The notes beneath the pieces are model-generated. The model was not told the DNA's origin. It worked only from the letters and a program-made list of their open reading frames with translations, and made no database searches. Below, piece after piece: positions 1 to 8,987 of a stretch of 47,871 nucleotides of DNA. The DNA comes from Moorena bouillonii PNG (lineage in GTDB: Bacteria; Cyanobacteriota; Cyanobacteriia; Cyanobacteriales; Coleofasciculaceae): assembly GCF_001942495.1 (NCBI RefSeq), contig NZ_MKZS01000001.1, positions 2,539,753 through 2,587,623 of the forward strand, written 5' to 3'. The translations under genes and the position numbers were made by a program. The first letter of the stretch is position 1. The number at the start of each line of letters is the position of its first letter.

Positions 1-55
1 TGAGAGCTATGAAGCTTATACAGTCTACTTTTTAGCTCTCATGTCGCCCCCCCAG
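1..55. mobile_element. End of an IS4-type element (element X), cut by window edge
   Basis: Read on the minus strand, this stretch begins CTGGGGGGGCGACATG, like the IS ends at 1211 and 2915. It abuts the 9-bp ATTTTGGGG (56-64, minus strand), and the same 9 bp follows the other X end at 1212-1220, so these are the two sides of one insertion into the IS1634-type transposase gene. Positions 1-9 and 33-41 form an inverted repeat (TGAGAGCTA/TAGCTCTCA). No transposase of X is visible. Confidence 0.6.
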
Positions 56-474
56 CCCCAAAATACTTCGCCGCCGCCAATGCTACAGTGACGAAGATTT
101 CGGTGAGTCCGAAGCTGTACAATTTGTCCAAGATCCGCCCCCTACGGTCATCGTTGAGGTGTTCTGGTCTGATCCCAACTCCCTTGTAGATGTTCTGTGG
201 CTTTGCCCACAAAGAACCTTTCAAATAGATACAACGGCGCACTGACAAAGCCCAAACCATTCAGAATCATGGCTTTGACTACTTGCCCTGGGGTGATAAT
301 TGACTGGGGATGATTGCCGTATAGTTTGTCTATTTGTTCGACTAGTCCGATTTCATCACAAATTCCAGCCACTATTCCACAGTGGTCAAGATCCTGTACT
401 CTGATATTAGACGCTTCAATTTTACTCATCTTTTAAAAATACCGGATTTTGGAATCACACCTGCGGAATGTGGG
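56..474 (-). pseudogene. 5' part of an IS1634-type transposase (DUF4277 N-terminus), broken
   Basis: The start codon is at 429-427. The first ~85 residues (MSKIEASNIRVQDLDHCG...) are the typical N-terminus of cyanobacterial IS1634/DUF4277 transposases. A frameshift near 180 moves the reading into another minus-strand frame (GIRPEHLNDDRRGR, then LTEIFVTVALAAAKYFG). The gene is then cut at ATTTTGGGG by element X. The outer end at about 450-474 is a terminal inverted repeat (CCCACATTCCGCAGG) matching the one at 2521-2535. The rest of the same transposase lies at 1212-2535 on the opposite strand, so the element has been split and one part inverted. Confidence 0.8.
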
Positions 475-1137
475 TTCAGGTATTCCGTGGCGTGATAAGC
501 CTGAGAGGTTTGGGGATTTTCGGTCTGTGCACAAGCGTCATAGCCTAGGGTCTGAAAGTGGTGTGATAGAACGTGTATTACTGACACTGTCATTAGATGC
601 AGACAACGAATACGCTGCGCTCGACGAACACGATTGTACGTGCCCATCAACACAGTGCTGGCGCAAAAAAAAACAGCAGACGATACACCATTAACACAAG
701 CAATTGGGCGGTTGTAAGGGTGGTTTGACGACCATTATTCATGCTACTACCTGTGACGCACGCTGGTAATCCAACGGGGTTTCATTTGACTCCAGGTCTT
801 GCACACGATTTACAGGGAGCTGATGTGTTACGCGGGTGGTATTCATGAGATTGGTGCATTGCTTGCAGACAAGGCAAAAGATGCTACGGAGCGAGTGCTC
901 AAACGTTTTTTAGAGGCCGACTGCCAAGCTGTCATCCCTCCTAAAGTCAATCGCACTCAACTTTGAAAATATGACTTGCACATGTATAAGTGGCGTCATC
1001 TCATCGAAAACTTTTTTCAAAAACTTAAGCAATACAGGGCAATAGCAACTCGCGCTTGATAAGACAGCTCGCAATTTTCATCGGAGCCATTCATCTCGCC
1101 GCTTCCGTGATCTGGCTTAACTGACGACATGCCCTAG
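475..1137 (+). pseudogene. 3' half of an IS5-family (IS427 group) transposase, decayed
   Basis: The reading opens in SGIPWRDKPERFGDF and continues, with several frameshifts, through LSLDADNEY, GFHLTPGLAHDLQGAD, YKWRHLIENFFQKLK and AIHLAASVIWLN. These are the catalytic half and C-terminus of IS5/IS427 DDE transposases. It ends with a TIR (CTAACTGACGACA-like) and CTAG. The missing 5' half is at 2536-2764 on the minus strand. Joining the two at TTCAG restores the codons for RYRSGIPWR, which shows that the IS1634-type element inserted here with a 5-bp duplication. It is non-functional. Confidence 0.85.
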
Positions 1138-1211
1138 TATGTATCTTTTTGTAACATATCGGCTGAAAGTATTACCCAATAAGGATTTTAGCTTGCATGT
1201 CACCCCCTCAG
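1138..1211. mobile_element. Other end of element X
   Basis: This short piece ends ATTTTAGCTTGCATGTCA then CCCCCTCAG at 1211. It is followed by the 9-bp ATTTTGGGG that also borders the X end at 55. Only about 75 bp of X survive between the IS5 right end and the IS1634 remainder. Confidence 0.5.
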
Positions 1212-2535
1212 ATTTTGGGGTAGAAATGAGCAGCGACTAACCTAGATTCGAGTTCCCTGCACGTAGATGGAAATTACGCCTGTTCCGGTGATGAACCGGA
1301 TCAGCCAGGTACAATTCACATTACCTATGGTTATTCGAGAGACCACCGCCCCGACTTAAAGCAATTCATGGTAGACCTGATGTGCACCGGCGATGGAGAT
1401 ATCCCCAAGTACGCTGAGAGTGGGGGATGGGAATGAAACAGATTCAGCAGTATTTGCTCAACTGATCCAGGAATTTAGACAGCAATGGAATGTAGATGCA
1501 CTTTTTGTCGCCGATGCTGCTCTCTACACCAAGGACAATCTGCAACTCCTGACACAATTCCAATGGGTATCGAGAGTCCCAGCCACCCTCAAAGCGGCTA
1601 AAGAATTGTTACAACAGATTCACCCAGAGGCATTCGTAGACAGTTCTCTAACTGGGTTATGAGATGCCCCTGTGGGTAACAGTTATGGGGATATTCGACA
1701 ACGATGGTTAGTAGTGGAAAGTCAGGCGCGGTTAGAATCTGACTCGAAACAACTAGAAAAACCTATTGCCAGACAGTTAACACTCGCGACTAGAGCACTG
1801 CATCAGGCACGAGAATCAACGGTTTGCTTGTCAACCTGATGCTCTGTGTGCGGCTGACAAGTTGTCCGCACAGTTACCCTACCATCAACTGCATGACCTG
1901 CAAGTGGTAGAAATTCTTCAACACCAAGGACGCGGTAGACCCCGCTTGGATGCCGTCCCTGACAAACACTATTCATACTCTGCCACACTTGTATCCATTG
2001 AGTCAGTCATAGCTGCTGAACGTCAACGAGCTGGCAAGTTCGTGTTGGCTACCAATGTCTTGGATGAGCAGGTGTTGAGTCATGACCAAATCCTTCGTGA
2101 GTACAAGGCACAACAATCGACGGAGCGAGGAAATCGCTTCCTCAAGACCCATTATTCTTCACTTCGAGCGTTTTTCTCCATACCCCTGAGCGAGTGGCGG
2201 CTTTGGCCATGATCATGGGGAAGGTGCTTGCTGGTTTATAGTTTGGGTCAACGCTCTGTGCGTCAGGCAATAGATACAGCGTGGGCAGAAGATTGATAAT
2301 CAGGTCGGTAAGCCTACGGCTCAACCCACTCAATTCTGGATCTTTCAATGTTTCATGTCAATTCATTTACTGACGGTTGATGGTGTCAAGCACATTACCA
2401 ATCTCACATCTGAACGATTGTGGATTCTTCAGTTCTTGGGTGCTCCTTGCCGTAAATATTACCTCTTGGCTTGATTTCGTGCTCAAAGGGGGTAGGAAAA
2501 TTATCTGCATGTGATCCCTACCTGCGGAAAGTGGG
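1212..2535 (+). pseudogene. 3' part of the IS1634-type transposase, frameshifted
   Basis: In shifting frames it reads SSLHVDGNYACSGDEPDQPG, ITYGYSRDHRPDLKQF, RVGDGNETDSAVFAQLI, VADAALYTKDNLQLL, QGRGRPRL, AGKFVLATNVLDEQVLS and finally ERLWILQFLGAPCRKYYLL, ending near 2475. This is the catalytic core and C-terminus of the transposase whose start lies at 56-474. The terminal inverted repeat CCTGCGGAAAGTGGG at 2521-2535 pairs with that at 460-474. Several frameshifts, including ones near 1660-1860 and 2140-2250, make it inactive. Confidence 0.82.
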
Positions 2536-2764
2536 CTGAACGGTATCGGTACAGTACGGCTTCAACAAATAGGCGGTTATCCAATGCATTTCCACCAACA
2601 AGCGCCCTCCTGGCCAGGTAGCATATCCTTGATTCGCTCCCACTGATCCAAGACGCAAAGCATACCGGCGCATTACTCCCCCCAAAATTTATTTTTACTG
2701 ACTTCCCTCAGTTCTATAGCTGCGCTGACTGGTTGTCAATTCTCTAACTGACGACACGCCCTAG
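2536..2764 (-). pseudogene. 5' half of the IS5-family transposase
   Basis: On the minus strand the IS5 left TIR (CTAGGGCGTGTCGTCAGTTA) starts at 2764. A start codon follows at 2673 and decayed coding: RRYALRL, then DQWERIKDMLPGQEG, then in a shifted frame DNRLFVEAVLYRYR. It breaks at CTGAA (2536-2540), the partner of TTCAG at 475-479. It is the missing half of the remnant at 475-1137. Confidence 0.75.
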
Positions 2765-3127
2765 TTTGGCCTGACCTTGGACGTAGTTATAAGGGTTTTA
2801 GCTTCTAGAACATCATTCCTAGGGTCAATTGCCCAGTTTAGTTTATCTTTGCTAAGATAAACTGGCATCAAAGCATTATCTAGTAAGCTTTTAAGGGCTC
2901 ATGTCACCCCCTCAGAAAAAAGTCAGTTTACATAGTTATAAAGCCAGGTTGTTGTGATATTGATTTATCAAAGTTTTCAGGCTTCCTTTCTCACACAATC
3001 TGTATCAAGTGCTAATTTTTGCACTCCGATCTCCGCTTATCCGGACTGGACGGCTTTATCGCGATAGGAATTGGTGATATCCAGATAGCTTAGACTGAAT
3101 TACCCTAAACTTAGTACAACAATTAAG
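2765..3127. other. Gene-free stretch with a third element-X end
   Basis: There is no convincing coding here. Positions 2889-2915 carry a third direct copy of the X end (AGGGCTCATGTCACCCCC then TCAG). A short hairpin (AGTTTATCTT...AAGATAAACT) lies at about 2838-2861. The decarboxylase promoter probably lies in 2950-3127, but I cannot assign boxes with confidence. Confidence 0.5.
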
Positions 3128-4008
3128 ATGCTAACAGAACAAGACATTGATCAATGTTTGAAGATGCTGGATGGCATCTATACTTTATCCGAACCCGAAA
3201 GATTGGAGAGGATTGAAAAATTTGTTAAGTCTACCCTGTCTATTACTCCAGATATCTACAGTCCAAAAAACTTAAAATACTTATTTTCCTATCCTGACCC
3301 CATCGGTGTTTTTGCCGATTTCGTATCTAACTACATTAATTCTAATATTCATACTGAAGAATGTTCGCCAATTTTTACTCGGTGTGAAGTAGAAATGGTA
3401 GAAACTCTGTTACCACTAGTCGGTTATCCTGAAGGGGATGGTATCTTTTATCCGGGTGGTACGTTATCTAATTTGGCATCTGTATTCTTAGCGGTACAAC
3501 GAGCAAAAGTTAATTTAGGACAATCAGTCATTCTGATCTCTGATCATTCTCATTACTCTGTTGAAAAAGCCGCCATAATTTGTGGAATTAAAAATATTAT
3601 CAAAGTTAAAACAACCACAAAAGGAGTCGTAGATCTAGAACATTTAAGAGAATTAGTCAGCCAAATAAAAGCTGATAATCTCAATCTAATTTACTTTTGC
3701 TGTGTGATGGGTTCGACTACTTTGGGAACTTTCGACCCCGTAGAAAAAATATTGGAAATATTCCAAGAATTCGCCATTAAACCTTGGATTCATTTTGATG
3801 CAGCTTGGGGAGGCGGGGTTTACTTTAGTGAAGATGCAGCGTTTTACAGAAAGCTGAGTAGTTTGTCAGATTCGATTGTATTAGACTTTCATAAATTTCT
3901 TTCAGCCCCTCTATTATGCTCAGTCTTACTGGTGAAAGACAAATCTGTTTTAGTGGATGAAGTAACAGCACTTAATGGTAATTATCTATTTACCAGCAAC
4001 CAGAATAT

Positions 4009-4017
4009 AAAATATAG
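4009..4017. repeat. Target-site duplication, left copy
   Basis: AAAATATAG immediately precedes the IS and is repeated at 5287-5295 immediately after it. Nine base pairs is within the range known for IS4-family elements. Confidence 0.9.
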
Positions 4018-5286
4018 CTAACGGGGGGACAGAGCGGGTATAGCCATTGTGTAGCAAGGGATACAGCAGATGAAGGAAAAAAAAGATAGGTCAAATATAG
4101 TCATGCTGACCTATCTAGCAAAAATGATAGCTAAACCATACCAGAAAATCCTACAAAATAAGCTGCATCACACCAGGTATTTGTTACTAATCTTAGTCGT
4201 TGCCAGCCTACAATTGCTCAGACAGGTCAAACTAGAAGTGTTAGCTGAAGCGCTGCCGTTACCTATTTTATTTGAAAGTCGTCGAAAGAAATTACGTCGG
4301 TTTTTGCGCATCAAACAGTTCAATATTGAAACAATCTGGTTTCCCTGCGTAAGTGCTCTGGTAGAAGAGATGTTTAACCCGAACGATAGGATATATTTAG
4401 CGATAGACCGTACCAGTTGGGGGGTGATTAATATCTTGATGGTTAGCGTGATCTATGATCATCGTGCCTGGCCGATTTACTGGGAGTTGTTGGATAAAAA
4501 AGGCAGCAGTAACTTTGATGAGCAAACGGCTGTTTTGGCTAAAAGTCTTGGGTTACTCTCCAACTATAGCGTAGTGGTGTTAGGAGACCGGGAATTTTGT
4601 TCACCCAAACTGGGCAACTGGCTGAGCTTCGAGGGTGCATACTTTTGTTTGAGACAGAAAAATAATACCCTTGTTTGGCAGGATACTGAGGTGGCTCGGG
4701 AGTTGAAAGACTATGGAGTTAAACCAGGAGTAAAACTATTTATTAATGACTGCCATGTGACGAAACAAAAAGGATTTGGGACGTTTAATATAGCCTGTAA
4801 GTGGAAGCGGACTTACCAGGGATTTAAGACGAAAGAACCCTGGTATATTTTGACTAACTTTGATGATGTTGAACCGGCTATTGTAGCTTACCAAAGACGA
4901 TTCTCAATAGAGGAAATGTTTCGAGATTTCAAGTCGGGAGGCTATAGTCTTGAAGGGTCTAAACTGAGTGGTGAGTATCTATCAAAACTGATGATTATTG
5001 TGGCGATTGCCTATACCAGTGCGATTCTCCAAGGGCGACACATTAAGCGAATGGGAATTCAAAAATATGTGGTCAGACCAGAAACCCAATCAAGTGGACA
5101 ACGGCAACATAGCGCTTTTTATGTTGGCCTACATCAGCATTCGTGGCTTTTCTTAAGGGGATTATGCCAAAAAATAGTGGACGAACTTTTGGAAATTAAC
5201 CGTCGTTGGCTCAATTATTACAAGAAGGGTGAGCGGGCTATAGAGTTTGCACTGTGTACGTTATAAGCTTTATGTCCCCCTGTCAG
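4018..5286 (+). mobile_element. Intact IS4-family insertion sequence, 1269 bp
   Basis: It is bounded by AAAATATAG direct repeats. The imperfect terminal repeats are CTAACGGGGGGACA on the left and, on the complementary strand, CTGACAGGGGGACA on the right (12 of 14 match). A single transposase gene fills it. The ends resemble those of the decayed element X in the first 3 kb, so the two are probably related. It inserted in the same direction as the decarboxylase gene. Confidence 0.93.
4070..5266 (+). CDS. IS4-family transposase
   Basis: This 398-aa DDE transposase catalyses cut-and-paste movement of its IS. The catalytic residues are visible: D113 in LAIDRTSW, D173 in LGDREF, and the IS4 signature Y-(2)-R-(3)-E-(6)-K as Y274, R277, E281, K288 in YQRRFSIEEMFRDFK. 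The length is normal and the frame is uninterrupted, so the element may still be active. It sits between the two halves of the decarboxylase gene. Confidence 0.95.
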   Translation: MKEKKDRSNIVMLTYLAKMIAKPYQKILQNKLHHTRYLLLILVVASLQLLRQVKLEVLAEALPLPILFESRRKKLRRFLRIKQFNIETIWFPCVSALVEEMFNPNDRIYLAIDRTSWGVINILMVSVIYDHRAWPIYWELLDKKGSSNFDEQTAVLAKSLGLLSNYSVVVLGDREFCSPKLGNWLSFEGAYFCLRQKNNTLVWQDTEVARELKDYGVKPGVKLFINDCHVTKQKGFGTFNIACKWKRTYQGFKTKEPWYILTNFDDVEPAIVAYQRRFSIEEMFRDFKSGGYSLEGSKLSGEYLSKLMIIVAIAYTSAILQGRHIKRMGIQKYVVRPETQSSGQRQHSAFYVGLHQHSWLFLRGLCQKIVDELLEINRRWLNYYKKGERAIEFALCTL

Positions 5287-5295
5287 AAAATATAG
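5287..5295. repeat. Target-site duplication, right copy
   Basis: AAAATATAG, identical to 4009-4017. Confidence 0.9.
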
Positions 5296-5805
5296 TCTCA
5301 GCCTCAAGTCTTTACAATGTTCCCGAGAAGCCTATGCCTTTAAGCTCTGGCTAATGTTCAAACATCATGGTCTTGAACACTTTCAAAATTTAATTCAAAA
5401 ATACTATGAAAATCAGGAAGAATTAATAAACAAACTTTCGGAGCGAGTTTTATATGTTGTCGAACCCCAGTATTTTAACGTGGGTTTATGGTTTATTCCT
5501 AAAGAAATGGAAGTGAAGGAAACTATCACAGATTACACGGCTGCAGAAATTGAGAAAATCGATCAACTTAATCTCGCTATCTATGATCAGATAGTTAAGG
5601 ATGGCTTTATGAAAGTCAATTCATATCATTTTAATAATCTTCCTCTATTTATTCGGATTATTGTACATCATGGAAATCTGACAACAGACATCATTTCTGA
5701 AATTGTTGCTTATTTATATAAAATCTATGAATCTGTTGGATCAAGCCCTTGTAAAAGTCTAATCTAGAAGTCCAAAATTACAATAATTTACAGGAGGAAT
5801 AGAAA

Positions 5806-6981
5806 ATGGGCAGAGTCAGAAAGCCTGAATCCTACACTAACTCAATTATAACACCGATTTATCAAAATACAGCTTACTATTATGACGATCATAAAACTTA
5901 TGTCAAAGCCTTACATGAAGGATCGATCACAAAAGGCCGCTATGGCAGGTATCATAATCCAAATTGGGAAGAAGTAGAAGGAAGATTAGCCCAACTTGAT
6001 GAGGCTGAAGATTGTTTACTATTTCCCAGTGGGATGAGTGCTATTTACAGTACTTTAATGGCGTTCGCAAAATCTCAAAGCTGTTTCGCAACAACTTGCT
6101 ATCTATATAAAAACACAAGACGTGTTTTTGATAATCTTGAGAAACTTGGGTTCAAAACTTTTATTTTGGATAATTCGGATTTATCTGAGTTGATGATATC
6201 ACTTGATCAAGTCAGTCAAGATATTAATCTTCTCTTCTTGGAAATACCCTCTAACCCTCATCTTTACCTAGCAGATATTGAAAAAATAAAAAAGTTGTTA
6301 GAACCTGATACGCTTCTCGTTGTCGATAGTACCTTTGCCAGCCCTTATAATTTTAAACCCTGTTTATGGGGGGCAGATTTAGTAATTCATAGTTGTACTA
6401 AATATCTCAATGGCCATGCTGATGTAGTACTGGGAAGTGTTGCTGGGAAAAAGGAAGCGATCGATAAAATTAGAAATTTTAGAAATATCAATGGAGTCAT
6501 TCCTAGTCCTCGCGATGTGTTTACATTGGGTCAACACTTGAAAACGTTTAAGTTGAGAATGGAGTCTCTCAATGCTTCAGGTCAAAAACTGACTGAGTTT
6601 TTAAATACACATCCTTTAGTTTCAAAGGTATATTATTTGGGGTTAGATTCTCATCCTCATCGAGAACTCTCTAAGAAATATTTTACTAATGGATATGGCG
6701 GTGTTGTGACCTTTGAACTCAAACTTTCAAAACGTGAGACATCAGAATTGATTGACAATCTGAAAATCCCATATATTGCTTCTAACTTTGGTTCAGCAGA
6801 AACCTATATCGAACAGCTTGCTCCCTTTACCTACTACTATTTATCCGAGGAGGATAGAAAATCATTAAATATTACAGATAGTCTGATTCGACTTTCCATC
6901 GGCTTTAATGATCCAGTCGATAGTATTATTGATGATATCGATTGTAGTCTTGCTCGATATATGGCTACGGCAATACATTAG
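5806..6981 (+). CDS. Cys/Met-metabolism PLP-dependent enzyme (cystathionine gamma-synthase/lyase-like)
   Basis: The 391-aa protein is a fold-type I PLP enzyme of the Cys/Met metabolism family. The markers are RYGRYHNPNWEEVE (46-58), FPSGMSAI (73-80), VVDSTFASP with D174, and HSCTKYLNGHAD with PLP lysine K199. A strong ribosome binding site (AGGAGG, 5792-5797) precedes the ATG. It lies 38 bp after the interrupted decarboxylase gene on the same strand, so the two were probably cotranscribed; the IS may be polar on it. The family includes gamma-synthases, beta- and gamma-lyases and natural-product enzymes, so the reaction cannot be fixed from sequence. The base composition is AT-richer than in the 15-32 kb core genes, which suggests transfer. 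Confidence 0.85.
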   Translation: MGRVRKPESYTNSIITPIYQNTAYYYDDHKTYVKALHEGSITKGRYGRYHNPNWEEVEGRLAQLDEAEDCLLFPSGMSAIYSTLMAFAKSQSCFATTCYLYKNTRRVFDNLEKLGFKTFILDNSDLSELMISLDQVSQDINLLFLEIPSNPHLYLADIEKIKKLLEPDTLLVVDSTFASPYNFKPCLWGADLVIHSCTKYLNGHADVVLGSVAGKKEAIDKIRNFRNINGVIPSPRDVFTLGQHLKTFKLRMESLNASGQKLTEFLNTHPLVSKVYYLGLDSHPHRELSKKYFTNGYGGVVTFELKLSKRETSELIDNLKIPYIASNFGSAETYIEQLAPFTYYYLSEEDRKSLNITDSLIRLSIGFNDPVDSIIDDIDCSLARYMATAIH

Positions 6982-7010
6982 AGTATCTTGTTTTTGTACT
7001 CTATTTACTT
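6979..7010 (+). terminator. Possible intrinsic terminator after the Cys/Met PLP gene
   Basis: The 7-bp stem TAGAGTA/TACTCTA (6979-6985, 6997-7003) overlaps the stop codon. The loop is T-rich and only a short T-rich tail follows, so this is a weak call. Confidence 0.3.
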
Positions 7011-7205
7011 GGTCAGCTTGTCTCTAAACTAGATTCGTAATTTGTATTTCCTTGTTTGGTATATATTTAGTCCGATCTAGCCAATCGATTACTAAACAAT
7101 CCTGATCAGGAAACTACAATTTTGGAAAGGATATGAATTCCCGTAACCTTTTTTTTACTAATATAAAATATCTCGTCAGAATTGAAAATAATAAAGAAGA
7201 TATCT

Positions 7206-8534
7206 TTACCGTATCTGAAGCATTTTTTTTAAGAAAATAATATTAATATATATGGTTCTTACAATCATCAAAATCACCACAGATAACCATAAAATATGAT
7301 TATCTTGATGAAACCAAGCTAAAATACTGAAAGGAATAAATCCAAAAAATAAACCGATTAGAGCAGAATTGCGAATAACGGCTGTATTGTTCAAACCAAT
7401 AAAGTATCCATCAAACATAAAAGCAATAGCATTAAATATAAGAAGTGGAAGTAACCAAAAAACATATATTTTAATTTCGTAAATAATTTCCAGATGATTA
7501 GTTAAAATTATAAATACAGTATGAGGAAACCCGATGGAAATACCAGCAAAAATTAGTGCGAATAAAACTCCCGTTCCTACTGTAACTCCAACTAAAGAAG
7601 GTAAGCGATCGCGTTTTCCACGACCTACAAAATTTCCTGTTAGGGTTTCTGCGGCTAATCCAAAACCCTCAATAAAAGAGATCGTAAACAAAAACACTTC
7701 GATCATTAAGGCATTTGCTGCTAAAATCTGCGTTCCCATTGCCGCACTGATATTGGTAAAAATAACAAGGCTGGCTCGATTGCTTAAAATCTTAATAAAA
7801 GTATCTCGATTAACAGCAAAAACGGTTTGAAATCCTGAACGCTGCCAAATGCAATGACTTAACTGATGAATTTCTTGGAATCGAACATCCTGACTGACAA
7901 ATAAGATTCCCACCAATAAGGTTAAGTATTGACTCAAACAAGCAGAAAAACCGGCTCCCATACTGCCCCAATGCCATTTAAAAATGGCAAAATAATCAAA
8001 AATTATTTTGCCTAAATTGCCAATGATTGTTATCACTAGCACCTTACCACTCATTTCTTTTCCTAATAACCAACCGATCACGACTAAGTTAAGTGCCACT
8101 GCGGGAGCACCCCAAATACGGGCATTAAAATAAGCAATACCAGAAGATTTAACTTCATCAGGAGCATCGAGTATAAGAAACCAAATTTTCTCGATAGGAT
8201 ATTGTAAAATAACAATTAATATACCCAGTACCAACCCTATCAATCCATTACGTAAACCCACTAATAACATGGCTTCGCGGTCATCTTTGCCTACAGCTTG
8301 AGCCGTCGCTCCCGTTGTTCCCATCCGCAAGAAGTGTAAAAGTCGGTAAAGATAGGTAAACAAAACCGTTGCAACTGCGACTCCTGCTAAGTGACGAATT
8401 TCTGTCAGATGTCCCAGGAAAGCCACGCTGACTAAGCCCGATAAGGGAATCATGATATTGGAGAGAGTATTAATGACCGCAAGCCTGTAGAAGCGGGGGA
8501 GAAGACTGTCTGAGTTTAAGCGGGCAAGTTTCAT
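7206..8534 (-). CDS. MATE-family efflux transporter (DinF-like)
   Basis: The protein is a 442-aa inner-membrane antiporter of the multidrug and toxin extrusion family, with about 12 hydrophobic segments. The sequence is typical throughout: VSVAFLGHL near the start, RMGTTGATAQAVG after the second helix, and a repeated second half (ANALMIEVFLF, GFGLAAETLTGNFVGRG). I start at the ATG at 8534; an in-frame TTG at 8549 would add five residues. It converges on the Cys/Met PLP gene across 224 bp. Lying beside two amino-acid-modifying PLP enzymes, it could export their product. That link is inference. Confidence 0.88.
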   Translation of the reverse strand: MKLARLNSDSLLPRFYRLAVINTLSNIMIPLSGLVSVAFLGHLTEIRHLAGVAVATVLFTYLYRLLHFLRMGTTGATAQAVGKDDREAMLLVGLRNGLIGLVLGILIVILQYPIEKIWFLILDAPDEVKSSGIAYFNARIWGAPAVALNLVVIGWLLGKEMSGKVLVITIIGNLGKIIFDYFAIFKWHWGSMGAGFSACLSQYLTLLVGILFVSQDVRFQEIHQLSHCIWQRSGFQTVFAVNRDTFIKILSNRASLVIFTNISAAMGTQILAANALMIEVFLFTISFIEGFGLAAETLTGNFVGRGKRDRLPSLVGVTVGTGVLFALIFAGISIGFPHTVFIILTNHLEIIYEIKIYVFWLLPLLIFNAIAFMFDGYFIGLNNTAVIRNSALIGLFFGFIPFSILAWFHQDNHILWLSVVILMIVRTIYINIIFLKKMLQIR

Positions 8535-8699
8535 CGGCTCAACTATCAACTTTATTGGTATTTTTAATAGTAAATATTAACAAAAATTCAGCTGAATTTA
8601 AAAAAAAAATTATGGGATTTAAAAAATTCCACTTTCTATGAAACACAGGATAGAAAGACAACTCAGATCAAGAACAATTCTGATAGCTGGTCAGCTACC

Positions 8700-8842
8700 T
8701 AAGAGCTGATTTATAAAGTAAATATTAAGAAGCTTGAAAGCTTTGCTATGATTGTCTTTTGGGTATTAAATAGTTCAATTGTTCTAGTTTAGCCCAAGCC
8801 TTATCCTACAAGGATTACAGCGAGTTTACAAATCAGCTCTTA
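8700..8842. mobile_element. Candidate IS630-type MITE, 143 bp
   Basis: It is bounded by TA and near-perfect inverted ends: TAAGAGCTGATTT at 8700-8712 and its exact complement at 8830-8842, extending to about 18 bp with one mismatch. There is no coding. TA target duplication and this size fit a non-autonomous IS630/Tc1-type element. It occupies the gap between the MATE gene and the DUF2330 gene; the rest of 8535-8987 shows nothing else recognisable. Confidence 0.6.
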
Positions 8843-8987
8843 CAAACGGCTCGATTATCTCAAAGGGATCAGAGCTGCTTCCCTGATCCAGTGTACTTTA
8901 TAGGCGACTTGTCTCCCTCTGAGCAAGTAAGAAATAACCAGTAAAACAAGTCACAAGTTACAAGTCACAAGTAACGATTTATATAGT

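Larger units (their letters stand above)
3128..5767 (+). pseudogene. Group II PLP-dependent decarboxylase (GAD/cysteine sulfinate type), interrupted by an IS
   Basis: The coding region is 3128-4017 plus 5296-5767. Removing the IS and one 9-bp duplication restores a continuous 453-aa frame, the usual length for bacterial group II decarboxylases. The family signatures are PGGTLSN (residues 109-115), SDHSHYSVEKAA (138-149), HFDAAWGGG (222-230; D224 would bind the PLP nitrogen) and DFHKFLSAP with the PLP lysine K256. After the insertion the family C-terminus continues (SLKSLQCSREAYAFKLWLMF). Members decarboxylate glutamate, cysteine sulfinate, aspartate or related amino acids; the substrate here is unknown. 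As it stands the first part ends after 297 residues, 41 residues past the PLP lysine, and should be inactive. The otherwise undamaged frame points to recent insertion. Confidence 0.9.
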
